This document shows positions 31,269 to 44,585 of a stretch of 64,000 nt of DNA, piece after piece. Below the pieces are notes generated by a model. The model had not been told where the DNA came from and searched no databases. It saw only the letters and a program-made list of their open reading frames with translations. The number at the start of each line of letters is the position of its first letter. The first letter of the stretch is position 1. Origin of the DNA: Coix lacryma-jobi var. lacryma-jobi (lineage: Eukaryota > Streptophyta > Magnoliopsida > Poales > Poaceae); contig CM019827.1 in NCBI GenBank assembly GCA_009763385.1, forward strand, positions 92,178,314-92,242,313. The letters run 5' to 3'. The translations under genes and the position numbers were made by a program.

Positions 31269-33872
31269 GATAAGGATAAGAGTGGACCACGCCCATGGTC
31301 TAGTCATCACCGTAATAGGGTACAGGCAGTTCTCAAAGTAGACATAGAAGCACTGTCCATCTGCAACAACAAGGGATAAAACCCTGAGTACAAGAAGGTA
31401 CTCAACTAGACTTACCCGTCATAAACCAAAAATAATCAGACTCCAAGGATCATGAAGGCTATATCTGGGGCAGGCTTAACATACCATTTGCATGAAAGCT
31501 CTTTTGTGAATAAAACACAGATTTAGGTGTTGGCAGTCACTTTTATAATTATTCCTGACTTAGTAGGTTTGCACCTGGTCTATAGCAAGCACTTCCCTAC
31601 TTAATCAAGCAAGAGTGACTATTTCATCAATAGTCTTTCAGATTCCACATCATAACCATCTTTAGTTCCATAAGTTCTACGAGTAGCGGTCTAAAATCAA
31701 TTACTCACTGTCCAGGAGCGATGGCTATTATAATCGATTGCTACCTAGCTGGGGATAAAATGTCGCACACTCGCTCGACACATCCGGTCATGGCAGTCGT
31801 AAGCTGCCACTCAGGAAATTCGAGAACACAATGCGCGGGACGACCATGGGCCCTTCTACACCGGGGTGATCTTGGCTTCGCGTCAACATCATTTAAGACC
31901 CTAGGTGTTAGGCGTCAACATCTCCATCACCAGCTCGAATAACTTACTAGGCTTCACAGGAGGTAATCCGACCTACTCCGTTAAGTGATTGCCGCATTCA
32001 ATTTGACTGAAGGGGTGCTTCCCGAAACGGGTCCTATGCGACACAGACGAGAGACTACTAGCACACAGAACACATGTCCTGCTGCTCCTACATCCCGCCC
32101 GGTCTCCAATTAATTATCACAGGGTTATTCCACGATAGCACCAGGCTAATCATGATCAGTATCCACCTACATACTGCAGACAGGAAATCACCCGACTTTT
32201 ACCGTCTAAGCAGGGTTAAGCAGGTAACGAGCCTAGACCTACACAGAGATATCAAGATAGTAATTGCGGTGGACAAGGATAAGTAAGTAATGCAACAACG
32301 GTATCAACCAACTCCTATAAACCTAATGCAACAACACATCAGGTTCATTCATAAATAATTTGCAAACCAAAAGGAGTTAGATGCTCCGGGGCTTGCCTCT
32401 CTCGAAGTCGGAAGGTCGGTGATCTTGGCACTCAGGCAAGTCTTCGACGTCTACTGGTCCTCTCGACCAGGGTCTCCTCCAGACATGGTTCCTCCGGCTG
32501 CTGCGGGTTCTGCGGCTCCTCTACCGATCCTGTATGATGCACAAATGTGTATGAATAGGATGAATGCACATGGGATACATTTGCGATGCAACATGGAGTA
32601 AGACAATTCAGGAGATAAGCACATGTCATCTACTTCATTTTCTTCAACAAGGTAGTCAACATCATCCTGTTGACCTTTAGCTACCTTGCTACTACTTTAC
32701 CATCTAGCAATTCATTTAATTCTTCTACACAGCCCCTTTAAAGTACTTGTAACATAACAACCTTACTCAACTTATTTAACCTTACCCGACAACTAATGAC
32801 TTAACCAAAAATAACTTAACCAGACAAGCCTACAATAGCAACCCCTAGATAACAACCTCAGAAAAATCTACAAAAATTACTGTAAGATAATAGCATGTAA
32901 TTTAGTTCACTGTAAAAATTTCAAGCCATTTAGACTTAAGCACTATTCTCTATCAAAAAGACAAATAACATGGTGAAAAGGTGCTGTGAACTACACATCA
33001 AAGTAAAAAGTGTCAAACAACAGATTTCACATTTTTCTGCTGAACTTCTTAGCACAAGAGAAGTCTGCAAAAATTTTCAAACTAATATCACTTATATTCA
33101 ATTTACTAGAAATCATACAAGAAAACATCATTTAATCACTTTAAATGCTACTGCCAACATTTTTCACAGAACATACTTGTTTTTATATTTTTCCCAGATA
33201 CTATTTATCAACACAAACCTAACAAAACAAGAATCACATTTTTCTGAGCAATACACAATTTATCATGTATTTAACAAGATATCATCATAAACACAAATTA
33301 ATTATAACTGCATATAAAATTATCACAAACTGGACATATCATATTTTTCCTAGATAGACCTCATCAAGACAAACCAAACAAGCATGTGGGCCTCAAGATA
33401 TGAATTAAACAAGCATTATCAACAAATCTGCCTTGTGGGCCTCAAAACACCATGTTTGACCCATTTTCATGAGTTGACCCAAAAAAGACTTTTGTTCTAC
33501 TCTAAATTCTACACACTTTTGGTTAAGGGCACTCAGCCAAAGCTTCTATCAAGGAGGTCTTTGTTAGTCAAACAAAAGGACTCATAGGGCTCTTATTAGG
33601 TCAACTAGGGTTAGAGACTTGATTAACCAAAATAGTCCACATAAACATGGCTTCATTTTGACTTCTCAACAAGGTTAGGTTGCTGGAAACTCAAACCACT
33701 TCAAAACAAGCCAAACAAACATCACACCATTCCATGATTAGTAGCAATTAGCACATGAAAAATCACTTTACAAGAAAATGGAAAACATATGCAAAATGCT
33801 TTATGCTCATGAGATGTAAAGTTATGCATTTCAAATGTGTAGTTGTGCATTCGTTGCTTAACACCAGAGGTG
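31269..33872 (-). mobile_element. Truncated gypsy-type LTR, minus orientation
   Basis: On the minus strand it starts TGTAACACC at 33872 and its first part resembles the sequence from 52390 (shared GGTGTTAAGCAAC and ATGCATAACTT). Its other end holds the ACGGGTAAGTCTAGTTGAGTA type of tract common near the 3' side of grass gypsy LTRs. It is cut off by the E2 LTR. No coding capacity is supported; the small frames are AT-rich chance ORFs. Confidence 0.55.
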
Positions 33873-34533
33873 TTACACTTGGCTTGGGTAAAATTGCTAT
33901 CTCAATCGATAATGCTATCTCAAATGTTTTACTTCTGCATTCGTTGAGTTACAATTTGTTATCAGTTTCTCAACTTTGTGAAATGGGTTACGATTGTCTC
34001 TTTACGGATAAGGGTGTGACCGTCTCTAGAAGAAAGGATTCCTCTATTGCATGCAAAGGTGTGTTGAAGGGAAGGCTTTATCTAGTTGACTTCTCAACTA
34101 ATAAAGTTGAACCTAAGACATGCTTAATGGCAAAATCTAGCATGGGTTGGCTTTGGCATCGCCGACTAGTTCATGTTGGGATGAGGAACTTGGCCCAACT
34201 TCAAAGAGAAGGGCACATCCTTGGACTAACCAATGTATCTTTTGAGAAAGATAGGATTTGCAGCGCATGTCAAGCCGGAAAGCAAGTTGGAGCCAAGCAT
34301 CCTATAAAGAACATCGTGTCAACCACAAGACCATTGGAGCTACTTCATATGGACCTCATCGGACCCGTTGCTTACCAAAGCATCGGTGGTAACAAATATG
34401 GTTTCATTATTGTTGATGACTATTCTCGCTTCACTTGGGTGTTCTTTTTAGTAGATAAAAGTGAGACCCAAGGCATCTTCAAGAAGTTTGCAAGAAGGGC
34501 TCAAAATAAGTTTGAGCTCAAGATCAAGAAAGT
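33873..34533 (+). pseudogene. pol: E5 pol piece 1: end of protease region, GAG-pre-integrase, integrase N-part
   Basis: One open frame from the gypsy boundary to the E4 insertion. It contains YNLLSVSQLCEMGYDCLF, the zinc-binding HHCC-type region (LWHRRLVHVG..CSACQAGK) and the first catalytic Asp region LLHMDLIGP with VDDYSRFTWVFF. It stops at KIKK, where E4 begins. The protease DSG motif is missing because the 5' side is truncated. Confidence 0.85.
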
Positions 34534-35978
34534 TGAAGGACCGAGAATGCAATAGCAAGGCGACCAGAGGGGGGGTGAATGGGAGCTCAAAAATTTCTCT
34601 CGAAACTTTGGCCTTCTGTCCCCAAAATCAACCCCAAAAGCTTCGATCAAAACCGTGATGCCCACGACCCTTGGAAGAGGGTGGACGATCCCTAGGATCA
34701 CAGCGAGGCACCACAAAGCGATAGCAATCCAAACGCTAAAAGCACCGGCACAAGTTCGACCCCTAAAAAACCTAGTCCCAAACGTAGATTGAAGGCTACG
34801 TCAGGAAATCCCCAAATACCGATGCTAACAAGTAGCAAAGATACTTAGGGAGGTTCCTAGGTGAACTAAAGGGCCAACCGAGAAGTCCGGAAACCAAGCG
34901 AAGAAGTCGGGAGAGCAAATGCACTAAAGCTCAGCCTACAACTGATTCGCGGACTGTCCGCGCCAGGGGCGGACTGTCCGCGGTTCACTGGCGGACTGTC
35001 CGCCGGCAGAAAACCGGAAACAGCAACGATGCTGCAAGTCCCCTGGACGTTCTCGGACTGTCCGCGAACTCCAACGGCGGACTGTCTGCAGGTCACTCAA
35101 AAGCAAAACGCCCGAAGAACACAGCCACTGGTCCGGCTCGTCCTCGACGCGCGGACTGTCCACCGGTCAAACCGCGGACTATCCGCGACCGCCCAGTGAG
35201 GGCGATTTCGGTCGCCCTTCGCACACAACCTCCCAAAACCAAATCAATTCACAATCCTTCGTTCCCAAACTTGGAGAAGATGATCACGAGGTAGTTAGGA
35301 GACTATCCTCAAGAAATCATCTGCTCAAATCAACTCAAACACCGGGAATCCAAGAGGGGAGGAGTATGAACCGAAAAAGCACCACAAAAATGAAATCAAC
35401 CCGATCTACTTGTTCGTGAGGAGTTAGATGAATTCCTTCAGTGGAAATGATCTCCTCACTGTAAAGAACAAGTTGATTCAAACAGATTTCGAAAAGACGC
35501 AGTAGAGAGGGAGATCGAGTGACGGGAAAATCATGGAGAAACGAAGAACACGAAGAACATGAACAAAACGCGAATCAACACATCGATCTGCAACCGTGTG
35601 GCTACCACACGCTACAACAGTGAGATTACGGTCTCACTTCCTCAAAATCTCTAGTACACAGAGGTATGGTTCTATGCGGATCTCAGTTGCTACAGCAGGG
35701 GATTGGAAGAGCAGGAAAACCTAGAAGGCAAAGAGCAAATGACTGAGATAGGATGGGAGGTGGGTGTCTCCCTCTACTTATCCTAATTCTAATTCCCACT
35801 CTACCCCTAACTAATTACAGAGCGAACCAGCTAAACCCTAGGGTTATTCTGGACCAACTCATGGTAGGTGGTGATCCGACGGCCACTCCCGCACAACTGG
35901 TAGCGTTGCCTTGACGCAACCTCACCGATCGCCGCCACGTGCCGCCACCGCTCTGCTTGTCCTTTACCAGACGTCGCA

Positions 35979-36252
35979 CCCCCGGTTTTGTGGCCCAAAC
36001 CGGGAAACCAGCCTTCACAGCCAACCCCCAGTTTTGAGGCCCAAACCGGGAAACCATCCGACCAGCACCTGAGTTTTGTGGCCCAAACTCAGCAAACCCG
36101 CAGCACCCAGGTTTTGAGGCCCAAACCTGGAAACCGTCCTCAGCCCGAGTTTTGTGGCCCAAACTCGGAAACCATCAGCGCCCAGGTTTTGAGGCCCAAA
36201 CCTGGAAACCGTCCACTCGGTGGTTTTTCTGTGGCTCAACCACCAAACCGAG
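35979..36252. repeat. LTR hairpin array 1 in E4 3' LTR
   Basis: Seven units in the E1 order (CCCGG, CCCGG-like, CTGAG, CCAGG, CCGAG, CCAGG, GGTGG). Here the CTGAG/CTCAG and CCAGG/CCTGG arms are intact where E1 has mutations. Confidence 0.85.
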
Positions 36253-36510
36253 TCGTAGATGGGATGCATCGCCCGTGCAACCCGTCCACCCGCAAGTCTT
36301 CGCTCGTCGATGTCCCAGGCTGTCAGCCACCACAGCTGATCCTTAGGCCATCGGTCCCTCAGTCCAAGCCTCACGTCCGCCCTTCGCCACTCGAAGATAG
36401 TTGTGATCTGACGGCCATGCCCGCACAACTGGTAGCGTTGCCTCGACGCAACCTCATCGATTGCCGCCACGTGCCGCCACCGCTCTGCTTGTCCTTTTCC
36501 CGGACTTCGC

Positions 36511-36782
36511 CTCCGGATTTGAGGCCCAAACCGGGAAACCAGCCTTCACGACCAACCCCCGGTTTTGAGGCCGAAACCGGGAAACCAGCCGTCCATCGCC
36601 TGAGTTTTGTGGCCCAAACTCAGAAACCCGCAGCACCCAGGTTTTGGGGACAAACCTGGAAACCGTCCTCAGCCCGAGTTTTGTGGCCCAAACTCGGAAA
36701 CCATCAGCGCCTAGGTTTTGAGGCCCAAACCTGGAAACCGTCCACTCGGTGGTTTTTCTGTGGCTCAACCACCAAACCGAGC
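36511..36782. repeat. LTR hairpin array 2 in E4 3' LTR
   Basis: A second complete array within the same LTR, created by the internal duplication. The first unit is altered (tccggatttgagg) and one loop is changed (ttttggggacaaa), but the arms mostly still pair. Confidence 0.83.
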
Positions 36783-37123
36783 CGTAGAGGGGATGCACCG
36801 CCCGTGCACCCCATCCACCGACACGTGTCCCTAGGTCCTCGACCCAGGCAGCACCGTACCCGCAAGTCTTCGCTCGTCGTTGTCCCAGCTTGTCAGCCAC
36901 CACAGCTGATCCTCAGGCCACCGGTCCCTCAGTCCAAGCCTCACGTCCGCCCTTCACTGCTCTCAGTCCATCGGCGCGGCACGTCTCTACTTGACCTTCA
37001 CCTTGCCTTCGATCACTGTATCCGTGCTCGACACCTGCACAACACAAGCCAAAGAACATGCGTATTATCCCAGTTGACAATCACTCATCACTCAGAGACT
37101 CGGCATACACCCATGTATCCGCA

Positions 37124-38749
37124 ATCTCCCCCTTGATGAGTGCATTGTCAACTACCAACACAAATCATAATGGAATAGAGGAAGGAAGGAAGAAGGAGAG
37201 AGAACTTGACCAAATGACCCAAAAGCATATCAAAGCCGAAGAAGGTCAAGTGGAAAGAGCAAAACAACTTGGTTCCCAAAGACATGGGCAACGGCTCGAC
37301 GCAACCAAGCAAAGCAAAGCTAGCCTTCAAGAAGAGGTAGAACAGGCTCAACACCGCTAGCGAGAAAGCTCGATACCAATTGAAGAATCAACTGAAATTC
37401 AAGCAAAACAGAGGTAGCCCTCAAGAAGAGGCAGAACGGGCTCAACACCGCTAGCGAGGAAACTCGATACCAACTGAAGAAAGCTTGATACCAACTGAAG
37501 AGCATAAAGACAAAAGTGTTAGTTCCTCAAGAAAGAGGCAAAGGCTCAACACAACTAGCTACCAAAAATGCTCCGTACCAACTGTTACAAGCTCAAACAC
37601 TCAGCAACGAGCAAACTCCCCCTCAAATAGTGCACACAACCAGGAAATCGAAATCTCCCCGTAGTTGATCTAATTTCTCCCCGTTTGTTCAACTCGGAAA
37701 GCACATGATATGCAATATTTTCTCCCCCTTAGTTGAAAATGCACCATCAAGTATCTCCCCTCCAAATGCATATGAGTGAAAATGCAAGTTAGCAGCTTCA
37801 GAAATATAGTCGATAGAATATGAAGATGCTCGACAAAGTGTTGATCCGATGAGTCAACAATATGCACAGAATGCTAGCAAAGGCTCAAACTGATCACCAA
37901 ATACAAAATCTGAACATTGGAGCAAAATGAGCAGTTTCCAGCCAAAAAGGTATTCACCATCAAAATAGCACTAAGCATGTATAGACATGAAGTCAAACAA
38001 GTGCTAAACATGTATACAAGGTGTACTACCCCTAGTACAGTTCAACCATCATGCTATAGAATGAAACATAGACTTGTGGATCCAAATTTTATCGGAGTTG
38101 CAGCAGTTTAAATTACACAAGTTCAAATTTCAGCATGTGATTGCGAGAGGTTGAAAGCTTGTCATTCCCTAACTTTTCAACTATGCGAAGCTTATGCAGA
38201 AGTAATCAGAAGCTTAAAGCAACAGTTTCGGTCATACCCTACACAGCTCAAGTTTAACTCAAAGTGCAATGAGAAACAGTATCGAAACTGTGATGCGCTG
38301 ACAAACAATCCCATCTCGTTCTTTCCAATTCACTTAACTTGGTTCAGAATTAAAGCAGAATATGAACATACCAAGCAAGTGAATGACTCAACACTAGAGA
38401 CATAGCAACCTAGCATATATGAGAAGCACAAGTGATTTCAACACATTCTACACATGCTAGTTGCATATCTCAATGGTGAACATTTTCAGGTTTTATGTTC
38501 ATTAATCAAATTCACCAAAAATAGCTCAGCTCACAACATGTATCAGTGATCAGAAAGAGCATAAACTACAACATCATCATAAAGCATTGGAGCATACACT
38601 GTACATAACTTAGTCACATTCTAAAGATTATATACATGAAGCTCTGAATGTAAATATGCAAGATGAAATGCAAAGATCCATGAAGAAAAGATACCAATTG
38701 AAAAACACAAAGTCAGTTTATAATACAAGAGTCAAAATGTTTCCCCCAT
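37124..38749 (-). other. E4 polypurine tract and noncoding region downstream of pol
   Basis: The polypurine tract abuts the LTR (37124-37139). Three GCTAG/CTAGC-bounded units lie near 37320-37363, 37413-37457 and 37520-37559, and further C-rich (purine on the minus strand) tracts near 37615, 37650, 37674, 37720 and 37757. No protein is supported. Confidence 0.7.
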
Positions 38750-41700
38750 CTAAAAGGGGAAACCCACACCAAGCTCACCTCTCAACCTAGCAAAAGTTGA
38801 TTGGTCCAAAGGCTTGGTGAAAATATCAGCCAACTGATGATGAGTATCGACATGGCGAAGGTCGATATCACCCTTCTCATAGTGGTGTCACAGAAAATGA
38901 AAGCGCACATCAATGTGTTTGGTTTTAGAGTGCAGCACGGGGTTCTTAGCAACGCTAATAGCACTCGTGCTGTCACAAAGCAAAGGAACATGAGAAAAGC
39001 TCAGACCAAAATCACGCAAAGTGACCATCATCCAGAGCAACTGGGAACAGCAGCTAGCCACAGCAACATAGTCAGCCTCCGTGGTAGACTGGGCGACACT
39101 AGACTGCTTGCGAGAAGACCACGATACAAGAGAAGAACCAATAAATTGACAGGTCCGCAACCAACAAAATCAGCATCAGAATAACTGCAAAGGGAGAGGG
39201 TGGAGGAAGCGGAATACCAAATCCCAAACTCAGGAGTGAAGCATAAGTACCTCATAATGCGCTTGACCGCCTGACGGTGAGAGGTGCGTGGTGACGACTG
39301 AAATCGCGTGCAAAGACACACCATGAACTGAATGTCCGGGAGTGTCGCCGTTAAGTACAGCAGCGACCCGATCATACTCCGGTACTCCTTCTGGTCCACT
39401 GCTTCTCCATCCTTGTCCGCATCCAGGGCCGTCGTGGTCAACATAGGTGTTGGAAGAGGCTTGGCCTCACCCATATCGAACTTCTTCAAAACATCCTTGG
39501 TGTACTTGCCCTGGTGCACGAACGTTCCCTCTCGGGATTGCTTGATTTGCAACCCGAGGAAAAACGTCAACTCGCCCATCATGCTCATCTCAAACTCCCT
39601 GCTCATAGTATCTGCAAACTTGGCAACCAAAGCGTGAGAAGAACCACCAAAAATGATATCATCCACGTAAATCTGGACCAAGAGAGTGTCACTGCCTTGC
39701 TTGAGGAGAAAAAGCGTTTTATCCACACATCCCATTTTAAAACCCTTAGCAAGCAAAAAGGTTTTCAACTTATCATACCAGACTCTAGGGGCTTGTTTCA
39801 AACCATACAAAGCTTTGTGAAGTTTAAAAACATGGTTTTCGAAACTAGGGGGTTGTTTCACATACACCTCCTCTTCTATGTAGCCGTTTGGGAAGGCACT
39901 CTTGACATCCATTTCAAAAAGTTTAAACCCTTTGGATGCAGCAAAAGCTAAGAGGATCCTCATTGCCTCCAAATGAGCTACAGGAGCAAAAGTCTCCTCA
40001 AAGTCTATCCCCTCCTTCTGACTATACCCCTGGGCTACAAGTCTGGCCTTGTTTCTCACAACATGGCCATCTTCTCCTTGTTTGTTTTTGAAAACCCATT
40101 TTGTCCCAATAGGGTGACACTCTGGAGGAAGAGGAACAAGAACCCAAACCTGATTTCTCTCAAAGTTTTCAAGCTCCTCGTGCATGGCATTGACCCAATC
40201 TGGATCCGTCAAAGCGTGTCCAACATCTCGGGGTTCAAAATCAGCAACAAATGCAGAATGAGCAAAGTGAGAGATTTGTTGTGACCTAGACCGAGTGACA
40301 CGTTCGCCGATGTTGCCTATCATCTGTTGAGGCGGGTGTTGGCGCTGAATGTGTCGTGGTGCCTCCCGAACTGAAGTGACCTCCCCCTCAACAGCAGCTG
40401 GTGCCTCCTCGGGTACAAAAGGTACCGCTCGAGGTGGCGGATCCCACGGCCCCCAAGTCGAAGAAGAAGGGTCGGGGCCGTGAGTGGTAGTAGAGGCCGC
40501 TCTCTGTGGCATAGCTGGTGGAGGTGGTGCTTGGTGATCCATCCCTTCAGCACCCTCTTCCTCATCATCAAAAAGATGCTCGCCAACCTCATGATCACCT
40601 GCACGCTCAAAACGAGAAGGACAAACCATGATCTCGTCGAAGGTGACATCGGATGTCTCCATGACTCGGTTAGTATCAAGGTTAAGTACACGATATGCAC
40701 GAGTATGAGTGCCATAACCCATAAATACACCGTCAGAAGAATGAGACTCAAACTTGTCCAAGTTGCCCTTTTTGAGTATAAAACAATGGCAACCGAAAAC
40801 TCTAAAATAACTCACCTTGGGTTGTCTTCCAAAACGCAACTCATAAGAAGTCTTTTTCAAGAAAGCTCGGAGGAAAATGCGATTGGAAATGTAGCATGCA
40901 GTGCTCATAGCCTCGGCCCAATATCACCTAGGAGTCCAATGCTCATCGAGCATTGTCCTAGCCATCTCTACAAGGGTCCGATCCTTCCTTTCTACAACAC
41001 CATTCTGTGGCGGCGTGTAGGGGGAAGAAAACTGATGCTCTAAACCCAAAGAGTTACAAAACTTCTCAAAATCTGAGTTTTTGAACTCGGAACCATTATC
41101 ACTATGGATAGCTCGCATCCAGTTCAAGGGGAACTCATTCTGAAGATGCAAAATCATATTGCGAGCAAAAGAGAAAGTCTCAGTCTTCTCAGTCAAAAAG
41201 AAGACCCATGAATATCTCGAAAAGTTGTCAACAACAACAAACACATACCACTTCCCCCCAACCGAGCTCACCCGAGCCGAACCAACAAGGTCCATGTGTA
41301 AAAGCTCTCTAGGGCGCTTGGTCATGACCTGAGTCACTGGATGGTGGGGAGCGGCAACCATCTTCCCATGTCTACAAGAATGGAAAACAAGATCCTTATC
41401 CATGCACAACTTGGGCAATCCTCAGATTAAGCCAAGTGAACTAAGCCTTGCAAGCAAGTCGAAGCTCAAATGTCCTAGTCTCCTATGCCACTTCCAAAGA
41501 TCAGAGGAGGAAGGTCCAGCCAAAAGACAACGAGAAACTCCAAATGACTCTGAGAAATTTGCACGAAAGACTTTCCCAAAGGGTGAAATCAAACAAACAA
41601 GATTGCCCTGAGGATCCAAAATACGACTGAGATTCGGCTTAAAACGAATCTCATAGTCATCATCGAAAACTTGCGAAACAGAAAGAAGGTTAAAATGCAA

Positions 41701-41907
41701 GTTAGAAACAAGAGCAACATCGCGCAACACAAAGTGCTCATTAACTCGCACCGACCCACGAGACAACACTCTACCTTTGCTATTGTCGCCGAAGGTGATA
41801 AACTCATTTCCGGTGATCGGACTAAGACTGGAGAACCACTTGGTGTTTCCGGTCATGTGCCTTGAACAACCGGAATCCACCAACCAAACGTTCTCCAATC
41901 GTTTTAC
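38750..41907 (-). pseudogene. pol: E4 pol pseudogene (protease, integrase, RT, RNase H)
   Basis: The protease (DSGCSRHMTG, about 41850-41882) and GAG-pre-integrase are open to a TGA at 41422-41424, where E3 has an Arg codon. The integrase core continues (HMDLVGSARVSS, HSDNGSEF, VVERKDRTL) to a TGA at 40924-40926, where E1 has CGA. A 626-codon open stretch (40908-39028) then covers the integrase C-part, the whole RT with IYVDDIIFGG (about 39645-39677) and much of RNase H, before a deletion of about 23 bp near 39155 shifts the frame. RNase H ends with LADIFTKPLD and TAG at 38750-38752. This is the best-preserved RT in the window. Confidence 0.9.
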
Positions 41908-41912
41908 CTACA

Positions 41913-44522
41913 TCAATAAAAAGACATAGGGTGAGCATACGGTCCAAAACTGGGGTTAGTGAAGTAGGGAGAATACCAGTGTTGGGTCGGCTGCTCAAAA
42001 GAACGGTTAGCAGAAAAACCATTCCTAGCACGCCTATGGGAAGAGCGATCACCACGTAGAGGAAAACGTGGTCCGCTAAGGGAGGAACGTCCATCGCGAT
42101 ACTCAAAACACGATGGCGGGAAACGCTCCACTACAAAGCCACCACCACGGGGTCGATAGCCCACACCAGTAGGCTCCCGCCGGGCACGTTCTCTTCGCGG
42201 CCTTGGCCTAGGAACTTGAGGTTTTGGACCTCTAGGCCTTGCAGCACACCTCGGAACATTCGGCGCATGTACATCATGGACAGGATGGTACATGTCCGTG
42301 TTGTTCATCTCCTTTGCACGGCGCGCCTCTGTCTTGCGCCGAAAGCAAAACTCACTCAAGTGTCCATCTCTCCCACAGTGCTCACATTGGTACCTCACCG
42401 CTCTCATAGGGGGTTGTTGGTACTCACGGTAGTGGGTGTGGATCACTTTGCCCTTCTGTGGCATAAGCTCCTCTTGGATGGGTGGCATGATGTCTAACTT
42501 GTTCTTGAGGTGGTTTGGTTTTGGAGCCCATGATTGTTTCTTGGGTGGAGCTCTCGGAGGTTCAACAAATACCCCATCCTTGGTGTTAGGCTTGAGAGGC
42601 TCTTTGGGTGGAATCTTGGTAAGCTTGGGAGTAGTGGTGGAGTTGGGCTTCTCACACGGGTTCAGACCACTAAACTCTCCAACCTTGCCAAAAGATGAAG
42701 CACACTCAACACCCTGAGCAAAACCTACACCTGGACCTCCAGCAGCACGCTTGAACTGGGAGACATTATCCCAAGCTGCGGCTCACCACTAGACACCCAT
42801 GACAAGATGGTCCGAAGGTATGTGTTTTCCTCCTCGGTTTGCATCTTGTCATGCTTCACGTTCGCAATCTCCATCTCTAAACCCTCACACAGAACGCACC
42901 TAGTCACACACGTGTTATCCGAGCTAGCCTTCTCAAGAGACGTAATCTTGGCATTCTTCTCTGCCAACTCGGATTGCAAGCCCGCACAGGACTTGCACGC
43001 ACCCAACAGCGAGGATCTAGACTTCAGCTCATCCACCTCTCCTACCAACACAGCATACTTACTTCTCAAAGTGAGAAGATCAGTCATGTGTGTGGAGCAC
43101 ATCTCACACTCCTCCTCGGTGACAACAATGGTGGACTTGACAGATTCAAGTTCCTTCACCGTATCCTCCCACTTCTGCCAAAACTCCTTCCTCTCTCTAG
43201 CAGCGCGCCTAAGCAGCTTGTCTTGACTAAGGAGAGCGGCAGTAGGTTTCTCGAAATCAGCAGAAAGCTCATCTGGGGTCTGAGATACCTGGGAGGTGTC
43301 GTCGTCGTCGTCGTCGTCGTCGTTCCGAGGGATGTCCTCCATCTCGCCGTCGACTTCCTTGCCGAGGGCCATGGTGCAGAAACCCTCGTTGTCGACGAAG
43401 AAGCAGAGGCCGTTCAGCTTGTCCTCGATCCTCTTCTTCTTCTCAGACTCGTCGTCGCTTGAGGAAGCGGAGTCGTCATCCGAGTCGTCGATGTCGCTGA
43501 GCGTGGCGAAGAAAGCACGCTACTCAGCCTGGGCCTTCTCCAAGTACTTCGTCTTGATGTACTCCTTGTTGAAGCCACCCTTCCGCTTGTGCTTTGCGGG
43601 GACGTACTTCTCCTTGCGCTTGCCGGAGTCGTACTTGTGCCCATGATCCGCCTTGCTGAAGGTCTGCTTGTTCTTCTTCAGGCAATTGGCGATGAAGTGG
43701 TCGGGGTCGCCGCACTCGAAACATCCCGAGCGTCCTCCTCCGCGGCGATGGTTCATGCGATTGTTGTGGAACCGCGAGAACCGGTTGGCGAGCAAAGCCA
43801 ACTCGTCATCCCCCATGAACTCCAGCTGCTCCTTTATGACAGAAAGAAGAAAAGAGAGTGCAAAGCCTCTAGAGGGGTTAGCAGAAGAGCTAGAAAGCAA
43901 AGCCATTGACGGGCCAGAAGGATTTTCATAAGAAGCCCTCGCCATGGCATCAATCTCACTGGACTTGAGCTTACTAAAGAACTCGTCGCATGTGAGCGTC
44001 TCATAGTTAGGTGATTCGATGATCGCCTGAACCTTTGAGTCCCACACCGACCGATCAAGAGTGTGCAAAAGCTTCAAAGCTCTCTCATGATCGTCGAAAG
44101 GCAACAGCTCCTTGTTGGCCCTCATCCTATTGACAATCACCTAAAAGCGAGCGAATAAACTCTCTATGCTCTCGCCAGGCATGTGTCGAAAGTTCTCATA
44201 CTCTCACTTGTGCGACTCGTAGAGATGGGTTTTGACTTGAGTGGTTCCCTCACGGAAACGCATGAGGGTAGCCCAAATCTCCCGAGTCGTAGCGAGGTGA
44301 GAAACGCAATCAAACTCTGTCATGCTCAAACATGAGAAAAGAGCATTACGGGCTCGGCTATTGGCATCGTGCTCATTGATCTGATGCTGAGTCACATGAG
44401 CAGCCAAGACCACGTAATCTGCAGAGTTGCAAATATCCCAAATGGAAGCACCAATACTCTGCAGATAGGCCGACATGCGTATCTTCCAATAAAAATGGCG
44501 GTTTGCCCATGCCGCGATCCAT
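41913..44522 (-). pseudogene. gag: E4 gag pseudogene
   Basis: The start ATG is kept, but about 20 bp are missing shortly after it (near 44490), shifting the frame. TGA at 44204-44206 stands where E1 has CGA, and TAG at 43520-43522 where E1 has CAG. A frameshift near 42725-42780 precedes the Pro/Thr linker. The CCHC knuckle CFECGDPDHFIANC, acidic DTSQVS linker, coiled coil with CEMC/CKSC/CVLC, second knuckle CEHCGRDGHLSEFC and basic tail are all recognisable. The ORF ends with TGA at 41913-41915, in the same junction context as E1 and E3. Confidence 0.88.
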
Positions 44523-44568
44523 GTCGCCTTCTGTGGATCTAGAACCGGCTGAGGTGGAAGATCCTTAA

Positions 44569-44583
44569 CCCGCTCCGATACCA
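44569..44583 (-). promoter_or_regulatory. E4 primer binding site
   Basis: The minus strand reads TGGTATCGGAGCGGG, the same G variant as in E3 and E6. Confidence 0.85.
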
Positions 44584-44585
44584 AT

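Larger units (their letters stand above)
34534..37123 (-). repeat. E4 3' LTR (2590 bp, with internal duplication)
   Basis: Same ends as the other Sirevirus LTRs. A segment of about 535 bp is present twice: first at about 35860-36393, closer to the E1 LTR version (ctcatggtaggtggtgatc), and then from about 36393, matching the E4 right LTR (ctcgaagatagttgtgatc). As a result it holds two complete hairpin arrays. The GGACTGTCC cluster lies at about 34944-35200 and the CGTGTGG-CTA-CCACACG stem at 35595-35611. Confidence 0.9.

Noticed and set aside
31721..32601. Short ORFs in the gypsy LTR as possible host exons
   Set aside because: No domain or consistent splice pattern, and the surrounding sequence resembles LTR leader tracts of grass gypsy elements.
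35988..37136. 382-codon plus-strand open frame with repeated RPKPGNRP-like peptides
   Set aside because: It lies in the LTR, antisense to the element, and comes from the hairpin units, many of which are spaced by multiples of three. The frame breaks in other copies of the same array.
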